Assembly (NCBI RefSeq): GCF_001050115.1 | Contig: NZ_CP012024.1 | Coordinates: 2,336,001 to 2,400,000 of the forward strand | DNA length: 64,000 nucleotides | Direction: 5' to 3' | From: Bacillus smithii | Lineage (GTDB): Bacteria; Bacillota; Bacilli; Bacillales; DSM-4216 | Shown here: piece by piece, positions 7,752 to 16,796 of the stretch | How positions within the stretch are numbered: the stretch's first letter is position 1 | How the letters are laid out: each line of letters opens with the position of its first letter | Program-made: the position numbers and the translations under genes | The notes under the pieces: generated by a model | The model's input: the letters and a program-made list of their open reading frames with translations, nothing else | Databases searched by the model: none | What the model was told of the DNA's origin: nothing

Positions 7752-7961
7752 AAAAGTACGAGTCCCAATCGTGCCGTTGTCAAAGATCTATACGTTTTGA
7801 ACCCGCTCTCGGCAGGTGGGTGCCCTGTTTTAAGCTTTGCAAGTCCTCCATCCAGAGAAAGAGGCATTTGCGCTACTTAAAAACTCCAGGCTCCCGTAAA
7901 TCTAAGTGTTCGGTCAAAACAGAATAGGTTACTAACGTACACATCAGGACTCGTAATCGTT
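7752..7961 (-). ncRNA. ssrS: 6S RNA (6S-1/BsrA type)
   Basis: About 210 bases that match the B. subtilis 6S-1 RNA from memory in order and wording: GAGTCCTGATGTGTACG near the 5' end, GGGAGCCTGGAGTTTTTAAG, TGCCTCTTTCTCTGGATGGA, GGACTTG, and AACAGGGCACCCACCTGC. The 5' ACGAGTCC pairs exactly with GGACTCGT at the 3' end (complement of 7758-7765), closing the long open-promoter-like hairpin. 6S RNA binds sigma-A RNA polymerase and damps transcription in stationary phase. In B. subtilis bsrA lies at the same place, between aspS and yrvM (tcdA). Ends are estimates. Confidence 0.92.
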
Positions 7962-7967
7962 ACTGAT

Positions 7968-7996
7968 ATATTAACATAGCCTTCTTGATTTATCAA
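7968..7996 (-). promoter_or_regulatory. 6S RNA promoter
   Basis: On the minus strand TTGATA (7996-7991) and TAATAT (7973-7968) are exactly 17 bases apart, placing the transcript start at about 7961. This promoter lies right after the aspS stop codon at 8016. Confidence 0.75.
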
Positions 7997-8015
7997 CATT
8001 CAATACACATAATCT

Positions 8016-9791
8016 TTACCCATTTTTTTCAACAGACAGTCTCAAATGCAACTCTTCCAGTTGGCTTTGACTAACTTTCCCCGGTGCATCCGTCAACAAG
8101 CAGCTTGCACTGGCCGTCTTCGGAAAAGCAATCGTATCGCGCAGATTAGACCGGCCAGCCAGAAGCATGACGATCCGATCCAGTCCTAATGCGATTCCTC
8201 CATGCGGCGGAGTTCCATATTCAAACGCTTCAAGCAGGAAACCGAATTGTTCCTCTGCTTCTTCTTTTGTAAAACTGAGCGCTTTAAACATTCTCTCCTG
8301 TATATCTTTCTCAAAAATCCGCAGTGAACCTCCGCCCAGTTCATAGCCATTGAGAACGATATCATATGCTTGAGCCCGTACTTTTTCAGGCTCGCTTTCA
8401 AGGTACGGCAAATCCTCTCTGAAAGGCATCGTAAACGGATGGTGGGCAGCGTAATATCTTCCATCTTCTTCGTCATACTCAAGGAGCGGCCAATCGGTTA
8501 CCCATAAGAAATTAAATTGATTGTCATCGATCAGACCTAGTTCTTTTCCAAGTTTAAGACGAAGAGCACCGAGAGCATCGGCCACAATTGAGTTTTTATC
8601 TGCGACGAAAAGAAGCAAATCACCGCTCTCTGCTTCCGCCGTTTTCTTCAGCTGATCTTGTTCTTCTTCGCTGAAAAATTTGGCGATCGGTCCTTTTAAT
8701 TCTCCATCTTCTACTTTTAGCCATGCGAGACCTTTAGCACCGTAACGCGCTGCAAATTCTGCCAGCTGATCGATATCTTTTCGGGAATACTGGCCTGCAG
8801 CTCCTTTGGCGTTAATTAACTTTACTTGCCCGCCTTGAGCTACGGCATTGGCAAATACTTTAAAACTTGAATTTTTAACAATTTCAGAGACATCGATCAG
8901 TTCCATGCCAAAGCGGGTATCCGGTTTGTCGGAACCATAACGGCTCATTGCTTCTGCATAAGTCATACGCGGAAATGGTTCGGTGATTTCCAGCCCTTTG
9001 ACTTCTTTCATTAATCGTTTCAACATTCGTTCAGTCAAGTCCATAATATCTTCTTGACTTAAAAAGCTTGCTTCGATATCGATTTGAGTAAATTCCGGTT
9101 GGCGGTCAGCGCGCAAATCTTCATCTCGAAAACAACGAGCAATTTGATAGTAGCGATCAAATCCCGACACCATTAACAACTGTTTAAAAATTTGGGGAGA
9201 TTGCGGAAGTGCGTAAAATTCTCCCGGATGCACCCGGCTCGGCACTAAATAATCGCGTGCTCCTTCCGGTGTGCTTTTTGTCAAAATCGGCGTTTCTACC
9301 TCGATAAATCCTTCTTCATCAAGAAAACTGCGAACCGATTTTGTAATGTTGTGACGCATTTGAAACGTTTCAAACATCGTATTTCTACGCAAATCCAAGT
9401 AACGGTATTTCAAGCGCACATCTTCCGAAACTTCGGTCCGGTCTTCAATCGTAAACGGCGGATTTTTGGCTGCGCTTAAAATCGTCACTTCATTCGCCTG
9501 AATTTCAATGGTCCCAGTTTTAATATTGGGGTTGATCGTTTCACGACTGCGCGCCACCACTCTTCCTTTTATGTCAAGAACATACTCGTTCCGAACTTTA
9601 TCTGCTGTTTCATAAGCTTCTTTTGATGTTTCCGGGCTGAATACCACTTGGACAATTCCCGTCCGGTCACGCAGATCCACAAAAACCAAGCCGCCTAAAT
9701 CTCTTCTTCTTTGCACCCATCCTTTTAAAACGACCTCTTCACCAATGTGCTGGTCCGTAATTTCTCCACAATAATGAGTTCTTCCAAACAA
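8016..9791 (-). CDS. aspS: Aspartate--tRNA ligase
   Basis: A 591-residue class IIb aminoacyl-tRNA synthetase charging tRNA-Asp. It has an N-terminal OB anticodon-binding domain (1-110), motif 2 [20 protein letters not shown] (about 217-236), the bacterial GAD insertion domain (about 300-420) and motif 3 [13 protein letters not shown] near 535. Length and start (MFGRTHYCG) are typical. Like B. subtilis it follows hisS in the same direction, about 100 bases downstream, and is probably read through from the hisS T-box transcript. Whether it also charges tRNA-Asn cannot be decided from reading. Confidence 0.97.
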   Translation of the reverse strand: MFGRTHYCGEITDQHIGEEVVLKGWVQRRRDLGGLVFVDLRDRTGIVQVVFSPETSKEAYETADKVRNEYVLDIKGRVVARSRETINPNIKTGTIEIQANEVTILSAAKNPPFTIEDRTEVSEDVRLKYRYLDLRRNTMFETFQMRHNITKSVRSFLDEEGFIEVETPILTKSTPEGARDYLVPSRVHPGEFYALPQSPQIFKQLLMVSGFDRYYQIARCFRDEDLRADRQPEFTQIDIEASFLSQEDIMDLTERMLKRLMKEVKGLEITEPFPRMTYAEAMSRYGSDKPDTRFGMELIDVSEIVKNSSFKVFANAVAQGGQVKLINAKGAAGQYSRKDIDQLAEFAARYGAKGLAWLKVEDGELKGPIAKFFSEEEQDQLKKTAEAESGDLLLFVADKNSIVADALGALRLKLGKELGLIDDNQFNFLWVTDWPLLEYDEEDGRYYAAHHPFTMPFREDLPYLESEPEKVRAQAYDIVLNGYELGGGSLRIFEKDIQERMFKALSFTKEEAEEQFGFLLEAFEYGTPPHGGIALGLDRIVMLLAGRSNLRDTIAFPKTASASCLLTDAPGKVSQSQLEELHLRLSVEKNG

Positions 9792-9847
9792 TCTTTTCTC
9801 CTCCTCAATTGATAGACATAGATGAAATGGTTCATTGATCTTGGCAT

Positions 9848-9870
9848 TTACCCCTCTGTTTTGCAGAGGG
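9848..9870 (-). other. Hairpin between hisS and aspS
   Basis: ACCCCTCTG and CAGAGGGGT form a perfect nine-pair stem with a five-base loop in the 104-base gap between hisS and aspS. No T-run follows on the minus strand, so it is not a normal terminator; it could be an RNA processing or stability element between the two cistrons. Confidence 0.5.
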
Positions 9871-9895
9871 GTCGATATACAGATCGATTCGTACT

Positions 9896-11158
9896 TTATA
9901 TTTCTTTTAATTCAGAAACAAGCCGGTCAATAGGAACTTCTCTTTGCTCACCTGTTTCCATCTGTTTTAGGACGACCACCTGTTTCTTTAATTCGTCTTC
10001 ACCTAAAATCGCCGCAAAGCGAGCGCCTAACCGGTCCGCCTGTTTCAACTGAGCTTTCATTTTTCGATCTTGGTAGTCTTTATCGGCCCGAATTCCGGCA
10101 TGGCGAAGCTCTTGCAACAGCTTGACGGAATAATCTTTTGCTTCCTCTCCCAAAGAAACAAGAAAACAATCGAGACCTCGTTCTACAGGCAATTTGACTT
10201 TTTCCGCTTCAAGTGCCTGCAAAAGCCGTTCGATGCTGAATGCAAAGCCAATTCCCGGCATTTCCGGACCTCCCAAGTCTTGGACAAGTCCGTTATATCG
10301 TCCGCCGCCGCATAAAGTCGTAATGGCACCGAATCCTTCAGCATTGCTCATAATTTCAAAAGCGGTATGATGGTAGTAATCCAATCCGCGGACGAGCGTA
10401 GGATCTACAATAAATTCAATTCCAAGTTCCTTTAAATAAAATTGAACTTTATCAAAAAACTTTCTGGAAGGTTCTGTTAAATAATCCAATATCGATGGAG
10501 CCGTCTTCATCAATTCATGGTCGCGATCTTTTTTGCAGTCTAAAATCCTCAGCGGATTCTTGTCCAGCCGATTTTGACAATCAGCACAAAATTCACCGAT
10601 CCGAGGTTTGAAATGCTGAATAAGAGCTTCCCGATGAGCAAGTCGACTTTCTTTATCGCCCAACGAATTTATGACAAGTTGAATATTTTTTAGACCTAAC
10701 TTTTTGAAAATAGTCATGACAATTGAAATGACTTCAGCGTCTATAGCCGGATCCTCGCTTCCAATCGCTTCAACCCCAAACTGGACAAATTGGCGAAAAC
10801 GTCCGGCCTGAGGACGTTCGTAGCGAAACATCGGCCCTGTGTAAAACAGCTTAACAGGCTGATTAGGATCTCCGTACATTTTATTTTCCACATAAGAACG
10901 GACGACAGAAGCGGTTCCTTCCGGTCTAAGCGTCAGACTGCGTCCGCCCCTGTCTTCAAACGTGTACATTTCTTTTTGCACAATATCCGTTGTATCTCCG
11001 ACCCCCCGCTGAAAAAGCTCAGTGTGTTCAAAAATCGGAGTACGAATTTCAGAATAATTATAGGTCCGACAAACCTCTTTGGCCGTTTGCTCAATCCACT
11101 GCCATTTTTCTACAGTTCCCGGAAGGATATCCTGAGTGCCTCTTGGAATTTGTATCAT
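9896..11158 (-). CDS. hisS: Histidine--tRNA ligase
   Basis: A 420-residue class IIa synthetase charging tRNA-His. Motif 2 ([15 protein letters not shown]) is near residue 110, the histidine-specific [12 protein letters not shown] segment near 260, and a C-terminal anticodon-binding domain follows (about 330-420). I use the ATG at 11156-11158, which follows GGAGGAG and gives the usual start [14 protein letters not shown]; an upstream ATG at 11194 is in frame but badly placed. Expression is likely controlled by the T-box leader upstream with a CAC (His) specifier, so the gene is induced when uncharged tRNA-His builds up. Confidence 0.97.
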   Translation of the reverse strand: MIQIPRGTQDILPGTVEKWQWIEQTAKEVCRTYNYSEIRTPIFEHTELFQRGVGDTTDIVQKEMYTFEDRGGRSLTLRPEGTASVVRSYVENKMYGDPNQPVKLFYTGPMFRYERPQAGRFRQFVQFGVEAIGSEDPAIDAEVISIVMTIFKKLGLKNIQLVINSLGDKESRLAHREALIQHFKPRIGEFCADCQNRLDKNPLRILDCKKDRDHELMKTAPSILDYLTEPSRKFFDKVQFYLKELGIEFIVDPTLVRGLDYYHHTAFEIMSNAEGFGAITTLCGGGRYNGLVQDLGGPEMPGIGFAFSIERLLQALEAEKVKLPVERGLDCFLVSLGEEAKDYSVKLLQELRHAGIRADKDYQDRKMKAQLKQADRLGARFAAILGEDELKKQVVVLKQMETGEQREVPIDRLVSELKEI

Positions 11159-11224
11159 GATTTCTCCTCCTTCGTACCTAACCACTATGTACATGAGTTC
11201 TTACGGATGAACCCATCGGGCTAA

Positions 11225-11472
11225 TAAAAAACTCTCGCCCCTTGCTTGCGCTTGCCAAAACAAGGGACGAGAGTAGATTCCCGTGGTACCACCCTAATTG
11301 GAGCGAAAATTGCTCCCACTTTGTCCGTTAACGCCATCTGCGTTCCCTCCTACTAAAAGTTCAGAGGGAAACCTAAGGAGTGTTTTTCGTTAAACAGCCA
11401 TGCAGAAACGCTTTCAGCCCAAGGCATTTCCTCTCTTTGCATGCGTTTTTAACTACTCTTCTCCCTCATTGG
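11225..11472 (-). promoter_or_regulatory. T-box leader of hisS-aspS, histidine specifier
   Basis: On the minus strand the leader has a stem I starting near GAGGGAGAAGAGTAGT and closing with AACACTCCTT. The specifier codon CAC is at 11380-11382. The T-box core TGGTACCACG is at 11282-11291. The terminator stem CTCTCG.CCCTTG / CAAGGG.CGAGAG followed by TTTTTT spans about 11226-11273. Uncharged tRNA-His would pair with CAC and the T-box bulge and stabilise the antiterminator. This matches the hisS leader type known from Bacillus. Confidence 0.92.
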
Positions 11473-11533
11473 TTTTATCTATATGTGTTTGATAGAATTC
11501 GCACATGCCAATGTCCTTAGTATAAGGAATTTC

Positions 11534-11707
11534 TCAAGAACGTTCAAGCCTCTTTTTTATCCGCTTGATTTCGTTCAGAGAGACACCGAATTCAGAAGCA
11601 AGCTCCCATAAATTCGCTTCTTCTCTATCTATTCGATCATGGAAACGGATGCCAAATAAAGGCTTGTTTTCACTTGAGACCATTGTTTGTTTATCGTTTG
11701 CCCGCAT
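11534..11707 (-). CDS. Small basic protein of unknown function (YrzK position)
   Basis: A 57-residue protein with the C-terminal stretch LWELASEFGVSLNEIKRIKK, which resembles a helix-turn-helix or a sigma-70-like DNA-binding helix pair. The ATG at 11705-11707 follows AAAGGCAGG; a TTG thirteen codons upstream lacks a ribosome binding site. It stands where B. subtilis has yrzK, between hisS and the amidase gene, but I know no function. It ends just before the T-box region, so any readthrough would enter the hisS leader. Confidence 0.6.
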   Translation of the reverse strand: MRANDKQTMVSSENKPLFGIRFHDRIDREEANLWELASEFGVSLNEIKRIKKRLERS

Positions 11708-11880
11708 GATGATACCTGCCTTTCGTAAAATCTGATCCATCCGCAAAGAGATTGTTTCTATTATTTCCTTTTTCCTAATTTTTCATAAAAAAACAGGATT
11801 TTTTTTGAAAAAGAAGAATTGAAACAGTGAGTTCCTTTCAAAAGACGGATCAGAATCAAAACAGACATGGATGGTGAGTG

Positions 11881-13137
11881 ATGGATACGCGTTTTTTGAC
11901 GTTGTTTCTTTTGTCGCTTTTGATTGTTTTGCTTCAGACTAGCTTGGCTTACGCAAACAGCATCACCGTAAACACCGATGTCGTCAATGTTCGGGAAGGT
12001 CCCGGCTATTCTTTTGGAATCATCGGCAACGTAAAAAACAACGAAACCTATTCTGTGCTGGAATCACAAAACGGCTGGTACAAAATTGAATTAAAGAATG
12101 GAACAAAAGGATGGATCGCCGGCTACTTAACTACGTTGGCTCAAAAACAGAGCGATTTCAGCCGACAAGGGATCATCATAGCGGACCACGTCAACGTTCG
12201 AAACATTCCTTCAGAGCAAGGAGATATTGTCGGAAAGTTGAATAGCGGAGATTCAGTGAAGGCCGAACAAACGAAAAATGAATGGGTGCAAATCGAATAC
12301 CAAAACCAAACAGCTTGGGTAAATCAACAATTTATTCGCCTCAATGATCAAAAAGAAAACGTTTTGAACAATAGGATGGCCGTCGTTCTTTACAACAATA
12401 CCAATATTCGAACTGAACCATCTACCGATTCCGCTGTTACGGCAAAAGCAAATGCGGGTGATCGTTATCCGATCAACAAAGAGGTTGGAAATTGGTATGA
12501 AATTGATTTATCGAAAGGACAGACAGGGTATATAGCCAGCTGGGTAGTCGCTGTTCGTCAAGCCAATGTTTCTTCCCAATCAGCACTGGATCCAAGCGTT
12601 CTAAAAGGAAAAACCATCGTCCTTGATCCGGGGCATGGAGGAAAAGACCGAGGAACAAAAGGAGCAAGCGGCACTATGGAAAAAGTTTTAACGTTGGAAA
12701 CAGCAGAACGTTTATACGAAAAATTGGAACGGGCTGGGGCGCATGTTTTTTTAACAAGAGAGGATGATTCCTATATTCCGCTGGCTTCGAGAGTGGCCAT
12801 GTCCCAAATTTTGGGAGCCGATGCCTTCATAAGCATCCACTTTGACAGCAACCACAATCAAAATATTCGGGGCTTTACCACTTATTACTATCAGCCTTAT
12901 CAACAAAGGCTGGCTCAAGCGGTGGAAATGCAAGTAAAAAAAGCAAGTCCGCTTTTTTCTCTCGGCGTTAAAAAAGGCGATTTTTACGTACTAAGAGAAA
13001 ACAGTCAACCTTCTGTTTTGCTTGAACTTGGTTTTTTAAGCAATCCACAGGAAGAGCAAACCATTATCACCCTTCCCTATCAAGAGCAGGCAACAACCGG
13101 CATTTACAACGGTCTCATTTCTTATTTTTCACAATAA
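11881..13137 (+). CDS. Secreted N-acetylmuramoyl-L-alanine amidase with three SH3b domains (YrvJ-like)
   Basis: A 418-residue exported cell-wall hydrolase. A signal peptide (residues 1-25, ending LAYA) is followed by three bacterial SH3 domains (about 26-90, 98-160 and 163-225), each with a VNVRE/VNVRN/TNIRT motif, that bind peptidoglycan. The C-terminal Amidase_3 domain (about 240-415) carries the zinc ligands in LDPGHGGKDRGT, the glutamate in MEKVLTLETA, histidine in ISIHFDSN and the catalytic glutamate in LELGFLSN. It cuts the bond between muramic acid and the stem peptide. The start is an ATG behind GGTGA; a GTG one codon earlier is possible. It runs against the surrounding operons. Confidence 0.92.
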   Translation: MDTRFLTLFLLSLLIVLLQTSLAYANSITVNTDVVNVREGPGYSFGIIGNVKNNETYSVLESQNGWYKIELKNGTKGWIAGYLTTLAQKQSDFSRQGIIIADHVNVRNIPSEQGDIVGKLNSGDSVKAEQTKNEWVQIEYQNQTAWVNQQFIRLNDQKENVLNNRMAVVLYNNTNIRTEPSTDSAVTAKANAGDRYPINKEVGNWYEIDLSKGQTGYIASWVVAVRQANVSSQSALDPSVLKGKTIVLDPGHGGKDRGTKGASGTMEKVLTLETAERLYEKLERAGAHVFLTREDDSYIPLASRVAMSQILGADAFISIHFDSNHNQNIRGFTTYYYQPYQQRLAQAVEMQVKKASPLFSLGVKKGDFYVLRENSQPSVLLELGFLSNPQEEQTIITLPYQEQATTGIYNGLISYFSQ

Positions 13138-13160
13138 AAAGGCGGCCAGTCGGCCATCCT
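13136..13160 (-). terminator. Weak terminator between the amidase and dtd
   Basis: GGCC (13144-13147) and GGCC (13152-13155) pair around AGTC, with partial extension and a T-run on the minus strand. It could end the rel-dtd transcript. The stem is short. Confidence 0.35.
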
Positions 13161-13172
13161 CTTAAAATCACG

Positions 13173-13613
13173 TTATTTGCTTTCCAATATTAAGGTGACC
13201 GGCCCATCGTTGACTAATTTGACGTCCATCATCGCTCCAAATCGGCCGGTTTCCACGTGCACGCCTTTTTCGCGCAATAATTCATTAAAACGATCATATA
13301 AAGGCTCTGCATGGCTCGGTTTAGCGGCGTTCATAAAATTGGGACGCCGTCCTTTTCTCGTATCGCCATATAAAGTAAATTGCGATATGGAAAGAATTTC
13401 TCCATTTACATCAAGGATGGATAAGTTCATTTTTCCCTTATCGTCTTCGAATACTCTTAGCCCGGCAATTTTTTCCGCTAAATAAGCGGCGTCTTCTTCT
13501 GTATCTTCATGAGTGATTCCAACTAGAAGGACAAAACCGGATGAAATTTGTCCGACCGTTTTTCCGTCCACTTCGACGGAAGCTTCTTTGCTTCTTTGCA
13601 GTACGACTCTCAT
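13173..13613 (-). CDS. dtd: D-aminoacyl-tRNA deacylase
   Basis: A 146-residue enzyme that removes D-amino acids (and glycine mischarged on tRNA-Ala) from tRNAs. The two family motifs are present: [15 protein letters not shown] near residue 80 and NDGPVT near 137, the latter carrying the Gly-Pro of the cross-subunit active site. The ATG at 13611-13613 gives the usual start MRVVLQRS; a GTG three codons earlier is also in frame. It follows rel by 11 bases and is almost certainly co-transcribed with it, as in B. subtilis. Confidence 0.95.
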   Translation of the reverse strand: MRVVLQRSKEASVEVDGKTVGQISSGFVLLVGITHEDTEEDAAYLAEKIAGLRVFEDDKGKMNLSILDVNGEILSISQFTLYGDTRKGRRPNFMNAAKPSHAEPLYDRFNELLREKGVHVETGRFGAMMDVKLVNDGPVTLILESK

Positions 13614-13624
13614 TTTCCACACCC

Positions 13625-15817
13625 TTAATTCATAATTCTTCTTACCGCATAAATGTCTGGTAATTGCTTAATTCGTTCCACCACTTTATGCAAGTGGCTG
13701 ACGTTGCGTATGAAAATCGACATGTGTATTCTAGCTACTTTATTGCGATCGGATCGGCCGGTAACCGCTGAAATATTGGTTTTTGTTTCATTGACCACTT
13801 GGAGGACTTCATTTAATAAACCGCGGCGGTCATAACCCGATATTTCGATTTCTACGTTGTATTCTTTATGATTTTCCGGATTGCTTTCCCATTCGACCGG
13901 AATTAAACGATCTTTCGTCTCTTCAGTATGGATATTAGGACAATCCGCACGATGAACGGAAATACCGCGTCCTTTCGTAATATAGCCGACGATGTCATCT
14001 CCAGGAACCGGATTGCAGCATCTTGAAAGTCGGAGCAGCAAATTATCGATTCCTTTTACGCGAACACCGACGTTCGTTTTACTAGTAGTCGGGAATGTTT
14101 TCAGCTCTTTGATCGCCGATTCTTGAACACTGATTTCTTCATCTCTCTGTTTTCTCAATTTTTCCGTCAATCTATTGGCGATTTGGGCAGCGGTAATGCC
14201 ATTATAGCCGACAGCTGCGTACATATCTTCTTCCGATGAGAAATTGAATTTTTCAGCTACTTTTTTAATATTTTCCGGCGTCATTACTTCTTTTAAATCA
14301 AAATCCATATTGCGGATTTCTTTTTCTACAAGCTCCCGACCTTTTTCAATGTTTTCTTCTTTCCGTTGTTTCTTGTAAAACTGTTTAATTTTATTTTTCG
14401 CTTGGGACGTTTGGGCCAATTTAATCCAGTCTTGACTTGGACCGTAAGAATGCTTGGACGTCAATATTTCCACGATGTCCCCAGTTTTCAGCTTGTAATC
14501 AAGAGTCACCATTTTTCCATTGACTTTTGCACCGATCGTTTTGTTGCCGATTTCCGAGTGGATGCGATAGGCAAAATCGATCGGAACAGATCCGGACGGA
14601 AGCTCGATGACATCTCCTTTTGGAGTAAATACAAATACCATATCGGAAAATAAGTCAATTTTCAGCGATTCCATAAATTCTTCCGCATTGGCCGATTCTT
14701 TTTGAAACTCAAGAATTTCACGGAACCAAGAAAGTTTCTTTTCAAAAGAAGAGTTTTCATCAAGCGTTTTTCCTTCTTTATATGCCCAGTGGGCAGCAAC
14801 CCCGTATTCAGCGATGCGATGCATATCAAAAGTCCTGATTTGAACTTCCAGAGGATCGCCTTTCGGACCGATGACAGTCGTATGCAGCGATTGGTACATA
14901 TTAGGCTTCGGCATGGCAATATAATCTTTGAAACGCCCCGGCATCGGTTTCCAGCATGTATGAATGATTCCAAGCACCGCGTAACAATCTTTGATGCTGT
15001 TGACCAAAATTCTTACAGCCAATAAGTCGTATATTTCATTGAATTGTTTGTTTTTTATGACCATTTTTCGGTAAATGCTGTAAATATGTTTAGGACGGCC
15101 TGATATTTCCGCTTCAATCGAGACTTCTTTCAGCCGCTCCCTCACTTCTTCAACGACCTCTTCCAAGTATTCTTCGCGCTCTGCCCGCTTTCTCTTCATC
15201 AGATTGACAATTCGATAATATTGCTGCGGGTTTAAATAGCGAAGTGCGGTATCTTCCAACTCCCACTTGATTTTAGAAATTCCCAGCCGGTGAGCAAGCG
15301 GGGCGAAAATTTCCAGCGTTTCATTGGCGATTCTGCGCTGTTTTTCAGCCGGCAAATGTTTCAACGTACGCATATTATGCAGACGATCAGCAAGCTTAAT
15401 CAAAATCACTCGAATATCTTGAGCCATGGCCAAAAACATTTTCCGGTGATTTTCCGCTTGCTGTTCTTCATGAGACTTATATTTAATCTTGCCGAGCTTC
15501 GTAACTCCATCCACAAGCATGGCAATTTCTTCATTAAATTCCCTCTTTAAATCCTCGAGGGTCATTTCCGTATCTTCCACGACATCATGCAAAAAACCCG
15601 CTGCCACTGTTGCAGGATCCATTTCCAAATCCGCTAAAATGCCCGCAACCTGCACCGGATGCATAATATAAGGTTCCCCGGATTTCCGGTATTGATGTTT
15701 GTGCGCTTCTTCTGCCACACGATAGGCCTTATATACTAAAGCTACATGCTCTTCATTTAAATATTGTTTCACCCGATCGATTACTTGTTCGGCGGTTAAT
15801 ACCTGATCTTTCGCCAT
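13625..15817 (-). CDS. relA: Bifunctional (p)ppGpp synthetase/hydrolase Rel
   Basis: A 730-residue long RelA/SpoT homologue making and degrading the stringent-response alarmones. The HD hydrolase domain has HDVVEDT at residues 77-83; the synthetase domain has [20 protein letters not shown] near 300, where RFKD marks a bifunctional Rel rather than a synthetase-only enzyme. TGS (about 390-450), the zinc-finger region with CCNPVPGD near 560, and a C-terminal ACT domain (about 655-730) follow. I use the ATG at 15815-15817 behind AAAGGTGAG; the GTG inside that site is in frame but unlikely. A terminator-like hairpin lies in its leader. Confidence 0.96.
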   Translation of the reverse strand: MAKDQVLTAEQVIDRVKQYLNEEHVALVYKAYRVAEEAHKHQYRKSGEPYIMHPVQVAGILADLEMDPATVAAGFLHDVVEDTEMTLEDLKREFNEEIAMLVDGVTKLGKIKYKSHEEQQAENHRKMFLAMAQDIRVILIKLADRLHNMRTLKHLPAEKQRRIANETLEIFAPLAHRLGISKIKWELEDTALRYLNPQQYYRIVNLMKRKRAEREEYLEEVVEEVRERLKEVSIEAEISGRPKHIYSIYRKMVIKNKQFNEIYDLLAVRILVNSIKDCYAVLGIIHTCWKPMPGRFKDYIAMPKPNMYQSLHTTVIGPKGDPLEVQIRTFDMHRIAEYGVAAHWAYKEGKTLDENSSFEKKLSWFREILEFQKESANAEEFMESLKIDLFSDMVFVFTPKGDVIELPSGSVPIDFAYRIHSEIGNKTIGAKVNGKMVTLDYKLKTGDIVEILTSKHSYGPSQDWIKLAQTSQAKNKIKQFYKKQRKEENIEKGRELVEKEIRNMDFDLKEVMTPENIKKVAEKFNFSSEEDMYAAVGYNGITAAQIANRLTEKLRKQRDEEISVQESAIKELKTFPTTSKTNVGVRVKGIDNLLLRLSRCCNPVPGDDIVGYITKGRGISVHRADCPNIHTEETKDRLIPVEWESNPENHKEYNVEIEISGYDRRGLLNEVLQVVNETKTNISAVTGRSDRNKVARIHMSIFIRNVSHLHKVVERIKQLPDIYAVRRIMN

Positions 15818-15894
15818 ATAAATACTCACCTTTGTAATTTTAAAAATATTTGGGTATTGAGTTTTAAAAATAACTTTATTTTTCTATTATCTTT

Positions 15895-15926
15895 AAAAAA
15901 AGAATAGATGTAAAGTCATCTATTCA
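15895..15926 (-). terminator. Terminator-like hairpin in front of rel
   Basis: GAATAGATG (15902-15910) pairs with CATCTATTC (15917-15925) and on the minus strand is followed by seven Ts. It ends about 80 bases before the rel start codon. It can be the last stop for apt transcription or an attenuator in the rel leader. No second, competing pairing was worked out. Confidence 0.65.
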
Positions 15927-16085
15927 AATTTATTGAAAAGAATGTTGAATTTTGTCGATTAATCTTTATTACAGCCCTTTTCGCCATTATCTCCTGCCAA
16001 TCTGAGCCGCCATTTTCTCTGCCTTGCCCGCTGGACAATGAAAAGGATTCATCTTTCGTTATCGTTCGACCTTTTTAAGAAGACC

Positions 16086-16113
16086 AAAAAGCCCTTATAA
16101 AAAGGGCTTTTCA
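16086..16113. terminator. Bidirectional terminator between apt and rel
   Basis: AAAAGCCCTT (16087-16096) pairs with AAGGGCTTTT (16102-16111), with A- and T-runs on both sides. It lies in the 463-base gap 15818-16280, which has no gene. Confidence 0.75.
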
Positions 16114-16255
16114 TCCATTTTTTCGTCTTCGGCTAGTAACATTATTGTACCGCTTAAAACAAAATTGTCCAAGCGTTTTCCATCAAAAATGAGCGTTTCT
16201 CTACATTTGATCGAGTAGCATCAGCAAAAACACTCGAAAAAAGAGTGCCATACCT

Positions 16256-16281
16256 TAAAACTCTCATAAAAGAGAGTCGTT
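16256..16281 (-). terminator. Terminator right after apt
   Basis: ACTCTC and GAGAGT form a six-pair stem with a TTTTAT loop, followed on the minus strand by TTTAAGG. It overlaps the end of apt. A second small stem (CACTC/GAGTG, 16231-16247) follows. Confidence 0.55.
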
Positions 16282-16796
16282 TATTCGTATTTCATTAACG
16301 CCAGAATATCGTACCCGTCCAGCTTCTTGCGTCCTTCCAGATAGGCCAATTCGATTAAAAAGGCAATGCCAACAACGATACCGCCGAGTTGTTCCACCAG
16401 TTTAATCGTTGCTTCGATTGTTCCTCCGGTTGCCAATAAGTCATCGATAATCAATACTCTTTGCCCCGGTTTAATGGCATCTTTATGGATGGTTAACACA
16501 TCTTTTCCATATTCAAGGCCATATTCCACTTTTACCGTTTCTCGAGGAAGCTTACCTTCTTTTCTTACAGGCGCAAATCCAACTCCAAGAGCATAAGCAA
16601 CAGGACAGCCTACAATGAACCCACGCGCTTCAGGTCCTACGACTATATCTACTTTTTTCTTTTCTGCATAGGCTACGATTTGATCAGTCGCAAATTTAAA
16701 CGCTTCGCCATTATCCATGAGCGGCGTGATATCTTTAAATTGCACTCCAGGCTGAGGCCAGTCAGGCACGACAGCAATATACTTTTTCAAATCCAT
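16281..16796 (-). CDS. apt: Adenine phosphoribosyltransferase
   Basis: A 171-residue purine salvage enzyme converting adenine and PRPP to AMP. The PRPP-binding signature [13 protein letters not shown] is near residues 113-125, and the start [22 protein letters not shown] is typical. Its start overlaps the end of recJ by ten bases, so translation is probably coupled. It is the last gene of the recJ-apt unit; rel downstream is separated by several terminators. Confidence 0.96.
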   Translation of the reverse strand: MDLKKYIAVVPDWPQPGVQFKDITPLMDNGEAFKFATDQIVAYAEKKKVDIVVGPEARGFIVGCPVAYALGVGFAPVRKEGKLPRETVKVEYGLEYGKDVLTIHKDAIKPGQRVLIIDDLLATGGTIEATIKLVEQLGGIVVGIAFLIELAYLEGRKKLDGYDILALMKYE

